From assembly GCA_023614405.1 (NCBI GenBank), contig CM042688.1, forward strand, positions 382,403,331-382,467,330: DNA of 64,000 nt, given 5' to 3'. Origin of the DNA: Avena insularis (Eukaryota > Streptophyta > Magnoliopsida > Poales > Poaceae). Shown one piece after another: positions 57,031 through 64,000 of this stretch. Numbering within the stretch: position 1 is the stretch's first letter; each line of letters starts with the position of its first letter. A model generated the notes under the pieces. The model was not told the DNA's origin. It searched no databases and was given only the letters and a program-made list of their open reading frames with translations. The position numbers and the translations under genes are program-made.

Positions 57031-57540
57031 TGTTGGGGATATACTTTCCGGGTATCCTCACAGTTTCTCACTGACCAGTGTGGCCCACTTCGGGTTAGAT
57101 CTTTGCTTCACGGGCGGCCCAGTCAGGGAGAAATATGGACTCCAATCTGGCTACGGGAAGGCCCCGAAGATTCACCGACTTAGGCCCATAATGTTACTTG
57201 TAGTTCAAGATGTATTTTGTAAGCGACTCTTAGTCGTAGCCGGATAGATCTCTCCTGTAAACCCTAGGTCGGATATCTATATAAGCCGTCTAGGGAGAGC
57301 CTTTAGGGCACCTCAATACTTTAGACCCTCAACTCGCACAGGCGAAACCCTTGTAACCCATATTATGGCTCTGCCATTTTACTGGATTGCTAGCAGGAGT
57401 AGGATCCGTCCAAAGCCAGCGGATTTGAACCTAGGTAAACTTGTGTGCTCACCGTCCCGGAATATCGTACGTCTCACGCCCCTCTCTTCCGCACGCCTCG
57501 AGGAACCCCTCATGGTGTACTTGTCATCAATCTTACGACA
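57031..57540 (+). mobile_element. 3' LTR of element B
   Basis: 510 bp, TGTTGGGGATATACTTTCC to AATCTTACGACA. About 40 differences from the 5' LTR by hand count. It is followed by GCGCA, matching the 5' flank GCGCG at four of five bases. Confidence 0.9.
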
Positions 57541-59585
57541 GCGCAGGGATCTCACTTAGTGGCACTCTAACGACGGAGAGGAGGCTGGGGTGATGCTACG
57601 TGTCATGAAGACCTCGGGGAGGGGCGGCAGCACCCGCTTCGGTGCAGATCTAAAGGATCCCTTGTCGAGCCGAGGTCGGTGGCACTCGAGCACTTCGTGG
57701 TGAGGCCTGGGAGGGGACCTAGCTAAAAAGGAAGGTCAGGTGAGATGTATATTGACCGGAGAGAGACATGCAGGCATAGAAGGAGAGTGGGGGAGGTCGG
57801 GGTCACCTGTAAGCTTGCATGAAAGCTCGAACCCGAGAGAGCTTCTTCTCCAACGACTAGGACATGCAAAGTGTGAGGTTGGCTGAGGGTTGCAGGGTTC
57901 TAGAGGAGAGCTTAGGGGTGTAAAGGAGGTGCTAGGAAAGGTCGGGGTTGACCATGAACTACACTACTTGAAGGAGGCCGAGAGGAGCATGCTTCCCTCT
58001 CCATGGTGATGGAGAGCTAGGGATCTCGATCTGGGGCTTGAGAGAGGTAAGAGGAGGGGAGGGAGGTGAAATGAGACAGAGAGGAGGGTTGCCTGGCCTC
58101 TAGCCTTTTTTATCCCGAACAGGAGGGATGTATGATGCACCAAGTGCATCCATGGCTAGGGCTGGTCCATGACACTCCTATTGGCTGTCAGGGGTGGTGG
58201 GGAGATGAGAGAGAGATGGTTCTGGTCGTGCATAAATTGATAGGGAGAAGGAAGCTACTACAAGAGAGTTAAAGAAGGGAGGAAATGACCTTAGCCTATG
58301 TCTCCTTCATGGACAAGCACAAAAGACAAAGAGGAGTAAGGTGGCTACTGTGCCATGCTACAGTGGTGACGATCATAGGGGTGTGGTGGTGGTGCTGGGG
58401 TGAGTGATTGAGAGCCTTGGTGATGAATTTATTTGGGTTTAGATCAATAATTTCCTAGTTTGCCATATTTGAATAGTTTGATGTTTAAGAAGGAGGTTTG
58501 ATAATTTGCATTGGGACTGGTGGGAATATGGTACTGGTAGATGGATATGGTCTATATACAACTCCAGGAATTATTTGAGATTTTTCAAGGGCTTTTATGT
58601 CCACTTTAGATCATTTATTCAAAAAGTTCAGAAGTAGTTTCTAGAAGCTCATTTGATATAATTACATTGGACCCGGTTGGATTTTGATGCGAGATGGTCA
58701 TAAATATGAATTCACACTATGGTGATTTTTCCCAGGATTTATTGGAAGATAAAAGTATTTAAAACAATTATTATTCTAATTCAGCAATTTAAGAAAATGG
58801 GCAAAAAGAAATAATAAAACCCTTCAAAAATATTTATTTTTGAAGTTGGAATTTAGGGTATGATGTATGGATCTCAATTAAGCCAAAATTTGAGGTTGTG
58901 TTTTGGCAAAAACCAAACTTTCCATTGGGAAAGGAGTTTTGGAGATTTTGACTATTAAAGAGATTTATTAGATTTGGAGCCATAATAATCATGGATAATA
59001 TTTGATAAATCTTGATGATCAAGGTAGATGATGTACACAAGGTGTAGCAAGCATTTGAAACCTTGGGAATTGGAAATCCAACTTGAATTAGATGGAAGAA
59101 CAAGGAATTGAGGATCTAGGGTGATGTTATTTTTATACCACCAAAACCTTGTTGGATCTTGGAGCTTAGAGCTCACCTTGATGCAAGGGATAGATGGATA
59201 GTTAGACCAAGTCATATAGGTGATCATGGATGAAGGAGTTTGGATTGGTTACAGTTCAGGTGGTCTAGAAGTGATGGCAAACTTTGTTGAAAATAAGGCT
59301 GCCATACCAGATGAGTCATGATGCCTTATAAACCATGTGGGTTTAAGAAGCACAAAGATCCACTTAGAACAAGTGAAGTAGATAATGATATACCTATATG
59401 AGTAGAACACAACCATGCAAAGATTTTGTCCAGATAAGGTGGATGGTGATGTGAGCTCCTATCAAATTAGGCATGTTGACTAGATTTGCAGGAATAGTTA
59501 TTTTCCTGCCTGTAAAACCATCAAGAACAAGTGGGTTAAAAGGTTATCTAGCCAAGGCAATGAGTGGGCCTTGGTAGTCCTTAGG
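57541..59585 (-). mobile_element. second copy of the ~6-kb LTR, middle portion
   Basis: Continuation of 41944-45022 after element B. The reverse complement matches 27838 to about 29750 of the solo LTR, for example around aacaagtgggttaaaaggtt and tttgcaggaatagttatttt. It stops at TTAGG (59581-59585), the presumed target duplication of element D. The remaining ~0.9 kb of the LTR should lie beyond D, outside the window. No genes. Confidence 0.75.
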
Positions 59586-62500
59586 TGTAAGATCCCTCCT
59601 TATTAAAGGAAAAGATCCCTGTGATTGCAATGCTAGTCCCTGGATCATTGCTAGCATCCACAGTTTAAGATGAAGTACACAGATACAAAGGTCGTTTATT
59701 ACAGTCATTCCAGAGATAAAACATAGTCTTTTACAACTCATGGCCAAAGGCCTAGTACAAGAGTTTATGGAATATGTAAATAAACATAAGTCTTCATCTT
59801 CATGTGCCACAGGCAAGCATGTTGAGTGTAGACTCATGACTCCTAATCATCATCAGAGTAACCTGCAACATCATAAGTTACAGCACAGTCAATACTTTGG
59901 AATAGTATTGGCAAGTGATACCTTAGTATAATTTAAGTGGACTATAAGGCTATATGCATTTGGCTGGTGGAGCTTAGGCTTGCATTGCTCAAAATAGATT
60001 TTTCCTTAACTTTTTGAAAACACTAAGTTTTTGCTTGACAAAGACCATCCCAAGGTATCTACCAATCAGAGACTGAAGATCCACTCAGGGCATCTACCAA
60101 TCAAAGACTGAAGATCCTTTAACCCTTGTTCACCCACAAGTTTTATTTAGAAATTGGAGTGATGAGATTCTTGAAGTTTCCATGTCTTGATGCTCAAATT
60201 GTCCTTTACCAGGAACATGGCTCAGTACTTAGGTGTTACACTCTGCGGTGGTGCACTTTCCCCACGGAGCCTTGGTTTCCCAAGACATGATCCTTCAGTA
60301 GCCTTTCCTTAGTCAAATGGACGCCGCTCCAACCTATCAACCCATCTACCACCCTTGTCCAAGAGACTAAGTTCCAGCATCCTAAGATCATGGCAGAGCC
60401 CATATTACCAAGTGGTTGCACTTGAAGCTTCTCAAACATTTGACAACTCAAATCTCTTTGTTCTGGTGGCCATCCACAAGTGAGATACACAAGGTTCACC
60501 AGTACCCCTGGCCTTGTGTAACCACTCAACATAACCCAATCTTTCCATTCCACCCAGGTGATTCATTAACTTAGTTGTTTTGTTAAATAAAAACAAGTCC
60601 TTAGACTTAGAATATTTTTCCATAGTGTGAATATATAAACCACCCTTGTTTTCTAGTAGCTAGGCTAAGCATGGCATGGCAACTTGTCCTTAGGGAATTT
60701 CCTAGCAATTCTAGCATTCTATTCTAAATAGGATTTCCCATCATTAGTTGACAAAAGTAACATGCAAGTCCTAAAAAAATATATCTAATGCAAGTATAAA
60801 ATATAGGTAGGGAATATTCATGAAGATATCACTTGCCTTGGTAGTGTGGAGAGTAGCACTTGTCACAATCACAATCACTAGCAAAATCTACACACAAAGT
60901 TGTAGCATACAATTACACACATATATACAAACAAAAGTATTATGAATGCATGCATGCATGAATCTACCAAGTGATGATTTTGAAAACTTCAACCAAGCAA
61001 GTGCATGAATACAGAAACTGAAACTAGTCACAAAGTAGCCAAGACAATTTAAATAACCCTAAAACAAAAATACTAAACTAAATCTATACTTAAAATAGCC
61101 TCAAACATGCCTCTGCATTTTAAGCTAATCAAATGGTTACTATTTGCAAAACAAAAAGGATAGGCAGAAAGGTCTTGTTTTTCTGAATCCAACGATATAA
61201 AGTTTGCAAAATTCCAACGTGGGGTTCAAAAGATATAGGCAAATGAATTTGGATCAAATTTCTGATTTTAAATTCTATTCTCAGATCTAACCTAACGCGT
61301 CATGTTACGATTCGCTCGTACCGGTTCGCTGGATCGACCTCCACACGTAGGGATCTAAATGAAATCTGGCGGCTCAGATCGCGCATCGCTTGGGGTTAAG
61401 TGGATCTATCCTAAGCGCTACGATGCAGATCTAACGGTGCTACTTCTCGCCAAGAAGCTGGCGGTATGTGGCTACCGCCATGGAATCGTCGATCGATGAT
61501 GTTGCCGATGATGCAGACGGCGAGGAAGAAGGAGGAGTGGCTTACCGGGCTCAGGAGGTCACGGCGAAGCTTGTCGTACTCGCGGTTGGTCAAGGGGCGC
61601 TCGGACAAGGTTGCGATTGCTCGCGGAGTTCTTTGTGGTGATTGCGTCGGGTGGTCGTCGTGGGCGTCATTGTGAATCACCCCAAGGCAAGTCGAGGACA
61701 CGGTTAGGTTCGCGAGGTCAAGGCGAAGTAGTGAGCATGAACTAGGAGGCGCGGATGCGGACTTACCACTAGAGCTCGTCCGGAGTTGATGTCGCCGTCG
61801 GTGCTCGCGGTGTCAAGTGGAACCGGCGACACAGGCAAGACGGACAGACTAGCGAGTCGATGAATGCGCAAGATTCACCGAGCAGGATAGCAAACGAGGC
61901 GGAGGAACACTGGGCTCACCGAATCGATCGTCGGAGAGGTTCTCATGGCGGTGCAAAGCTGATTGAGGCGACTGGTGGCGGAGTGGCGAGGTGTCTGGGG
62001 AAAAAGATCGTGGGCAGAGGATCTTATAGCCGGGAATCGACGAAGCGCCGGGTTTAAAGCCCATTTACGCCAGCGCCATTACGGCCTTCAACTGCTGGGC
62101 GACGTGGTCATGGCGCGATCTGGGAAAGACGAGGCGGCGTGGACCGGGCTCGTTTGTCGGTAGAGTGCGTGGTGTGCGGTGCACTGTCACTGTCGGTTTG
62201 TCTGCGTGGGCTCGTCGTGAGAGAAGAAAAGGAGGACCCCGGGTGGGCTTGCTGGGCTGGATCCATTCTTTGGGCGGCCGGCCTTTTCTTTCCTTTAGCC
62301 TTTTCTTTTTCTAATTCTATTTTCTGAATAGAATTTGATATGAATTCAAATCCTTTTGAATTCAAATTTCTTGGGGATTTTGCAGGGTTCTTGTGGGTTC
62401 AAATGCAGTCAAATAACCATGTGGTTACCTTGCAAGGTTTGGTCAAGCTTGGGTTTCAAAATAAACAGAGACTTTGTCTCTTTGTCTCTAGTTGCCAATA

Positions 62501-62763
62501 TTTGGAATGGGGTTTAGAAAATATTTCTAAATTGGAATTTTGGGTTTAAATGCTTCTCCTATTCTTTCCAACCATGGAGGCAAGCAAACAAGTACCTAAG
62601 CATTCAAGTCTCAAAGGTGATGGCCAATTGAGATAAAATGCCCACATGAAATCATAGCTCAAACTTACGCCTCTAAATGATTTTTGAGAAAAACCCTATA
62701 TGAATGAATGATGCAAGAATGATATGAATGAGTTTTGAAACATGATTTTTTAGGGATGTTACA
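59586..62763 (-). mobile_element. 3' LTR of element D
   Basis: The plus view begins TGTAAGATCCC and ends GGGATGTTACA, an 11-bp terminal inverted repeat with one mismatch and TG...CA ends; length 3178 bp. The PPT abuts the inner end. A second 'ttagg' followed by TGTTACA occurs at 60229-60240, so a shorter LTR (60234-62763) preceded by another short insertion cannot be fully excluded. ORFs in it (61411-61701, 62108-62365) show no domain. Confidence 0.7.
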
Positions 62764-62778
62764 AATCTAACCCCCTTA
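62764..62778 (-). promoter_or_regulatory. polypurine tract of element D
   Basis: The minus strand reads taagggggttagattt directly before the LTR start TGTAACATCCC. The stop codon of the chromodomain frame (62776-62778) overlaps its first bases. Confidence 0.7.
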
Positions 62779-64000
62779 AAATGAATCTCGCCCTCGAGAT
62801 TCGGATTGGCTAGCAAATAGGTGAGGGTGGTCTTTCCGAAGATCATCTTCTCTTTCCCATGTTGCTTCTTCTTCGGAATGATGATTCCATTGTACTTTGC
62901 AAAACTTGATAGTCTTTGTTCTCGTGACTCTTTCTGTGGTCTCAAGTATCTTGTGGGCTTTTCTTCATAGGTGAGATCACTTTCTAGTTGAACTTCTTCC
63001 AAAGATATGGTATCTTTCAAAGATGTTTCTTCCATTTCGGTGACATTTCTTGGTGGCTCACATGAAAAACATTATGGATGCTAGTAAAGATCTTTGGCGA
63101 TTCGATTTCATATCACTTCTCCTTGCGACTTAAAATGTTGAATGGTCCCACATATCTTGGTGCTAACTTTCCTTTGACTCCAAATCTTTTTACTCCACGA
63201 AGTAGTGATACTCTAAGATAAGCTCTATCCCCAACCGTAGTGACTTCTCTACGCTTAGCATCTGCGTAGCTTTTCTGTCGAGACTGTGCTATCTTCAATC
63301 TGTCTCTAACCAATTTGACCTTTTCTTCGGCGTCTTTGATAAGGTCTGGTCCAAACAAACTTCTTTCTCCCACACCATTCCATAGCAATGGGGTGGTACA
63401 CTTTCTTCCGTATAGAAACTCAAATGGTGCCATCCCAATACTAGATTGGTGACTGTTGTTGTAAGAAAACTTCTGCGTAAAGGCAGACTTTCATCCCAAC
63501 TTGCTCCATAGTCTAGGGCACATGCCCTCAACATGTCTTCAAGAATTTGATTAGTCCTTTCTGTTTGTCCATCAGTTTGAGGATGAAAAGCAGTGCTGAA
63601 TTCCAACCTCGTTCCTAGAGATTCATGAAGCTGTCTCCAAAAGTGAGAAGTGAACTGAGTTCCTCTATCAGACACAATACTCTTAGGTACACCGTGAAGG
63701 CATACAATTCTGCTCATGTAGATTTTGGCTAACTTGGCACTGGTATAAGTTGTCTTTACGGGTATAAAATGAGCCACTTTAGTTAGGCGATCTACTATTA
63801 CCCATATGGAATCATACCCTGACCTGGTCCTTGGTAATCCGGTAATGAAATCCATACCAATATTTTCCCACTTCCATTCAGGAATAGGCATTGGTTGAAG
63901 CAAACCTGCTGGTTTCTGATGCTCCGCTTTCACTCTACTACACACATCACACAAAGCAATGTGTTCGGCGATGTCCTTTTAAGATTGTTCCACCAAAATC
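62776..64000 (-). pseudogene. pol 3' part of element D: integrase plus chromodomain, frameshifted
   Basis: From the window end downward: a zinc-finger remainder (CDVCSRVKAEHQKPAGLLQP) and the integrase core with Asp in GMDFITGLP, Asp in VSDRGTQF and Glu in HPQTDGQTERTNQ. A frameshift follows near 63475. The C-terminal part comes next (GMAPFEFLYGRKCTTPL, SYADAKRRE, KLAPRYVGPFNIL), with a stop near 63113, the linker EMEETSLKDTISLEEV and, after another frameshift near 62950, the chromodomain (KFCKVQWNHHSEEEATWERE, then SRGRDSF-stop). The chromodomain tethers integration complexes to modified histones. At least three lesions are visible, so this copy is inactive. Confidence 0.85.

Larger units (their letters stand above)
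45023..57540 (+). mobile_element. Tat-lineage Gypsy element B, full-length structure
   Basis: A 12.5-kb element has two LTRs (511 and 510 bp) with TGTTGG...ACGACA ends, a tRNA-Lys-type PBS and a polypurine stretch before the 3' LTR. It is flanked by GCGCG (45018-45022) and GCGCA (57541-57545), a 5-bp duplication with one change. Order: gag, protease, RT, two RNase H-like domains, integrase, then an antisense six-exon gene. By hand I count about 40 differences between the LTRs (roughly 8%), so the insertion is old. Gag-pol needs at least eight frame changes and several nonsense codons to be read through, so it is dead. Confidence 0.9.
59586..64000 (-). mobile_element. Tekay/Del-type chromodomain Gypsy element D (partial, runs off the window)
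   Basis: The 3' LTR at 59586-62763 is followed on the minus strand side by PPT, chromodomain, integrase C-terminus and integrase core; the rest lies beyond 64000. It inserted at TTAGG into the second 6-kb LTR. The chromodomain plus TGTAACATCCC LTR ends place it in the Tekay/Del chromovirus group. Coding sequence is frameshifted. Confidence 0.8.

Overview
The window is nuclear DNA of a grass, most likely a large-genome Pooideae/Triticeae-type species. This rests on the LTR families (TGATACGT-type LTRs like those I know as WHAM/Sabrina, Tat-lineage Gypsy elements with an antisense ORF, Tekay/Del-type LTRs starting TGTAACATCCC), a CACTA terminus and plant-type F-box and zinc-finger gene relics. 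I found no intact host gene. Almost everything is transposable elements nested in each other, and every long reading frame is retroelement coding sequence, a pseudogene, or a by-product of a repeat.

Layout. (1) 1-1344 is intergenic DNA with two units of a ~400-bp repeat; a third unit lies at 21268. (2) 1345-2335 plus 20673-21247 is one solo LTR (minus strand, target duplication CAAGT) split by a WHAM/Sabrina-like, probably Athila-lineage element at 2336-20672 (plus strand, target duplication TAGTC). That element is itself split by a truncated Tat-lineage element A (minus strand, ~4796-16362). (3) 21253-26881 is a small island of decayed genes: a 30-bp triplication, a GRF-type zinc-finger relic, a Cys-rich/coiled-coil exon, an Ala-rich ORF and an F-box pseudogene. 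(4) 26882-32862 is a ~6-kb solo LTR with perfect target duplication AGTCC, starting 20 bp after the F-box stop codon. (5) 32868-35990 is low-copy-looking DNA with internal repeats and a possible exon fragment. (6) 35990-37013 is one terminus of a CACTA transposon. (7) 37014-41943 is a ~4.9-kb satellite-like array of a 47-bp monomer with higher-order structure. (8) 41944-45022 plus 57541-59585 is a second copy of the ~6-kb LTR in opposite orientation. It is split by Tat element B (45023-57540, both LTRs, near-perfect target duplication) and again by a chromodomain Tekay/Del-type element D (59586 to the window end, minus strand).

How the parts work. Elements A and B belong to one family. Sense order is LTR, tRNA-Lys-type PBS, gag, protease, reverse transcriptase, RNase H, a second RNase H-like domain, integrase, then an antisense gene between pol and the 3' LTR. 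In B this antisense gene reads on the minus strand as six exons joined by five canonical GT-AG introns whose phases agree exactly, with a TATA-like box about 150 bp upstream of its ATG. Element A keeps the last three exons with the same splice sites. Both copies carry many frameshifts and stops in gag-pol, so neither looks autonomous. The spliceosomal, antisense, retroelement-borne gene is the most interesting item here, followed by the 47-bp array lying exactly between a CACTA end and an LTR end.
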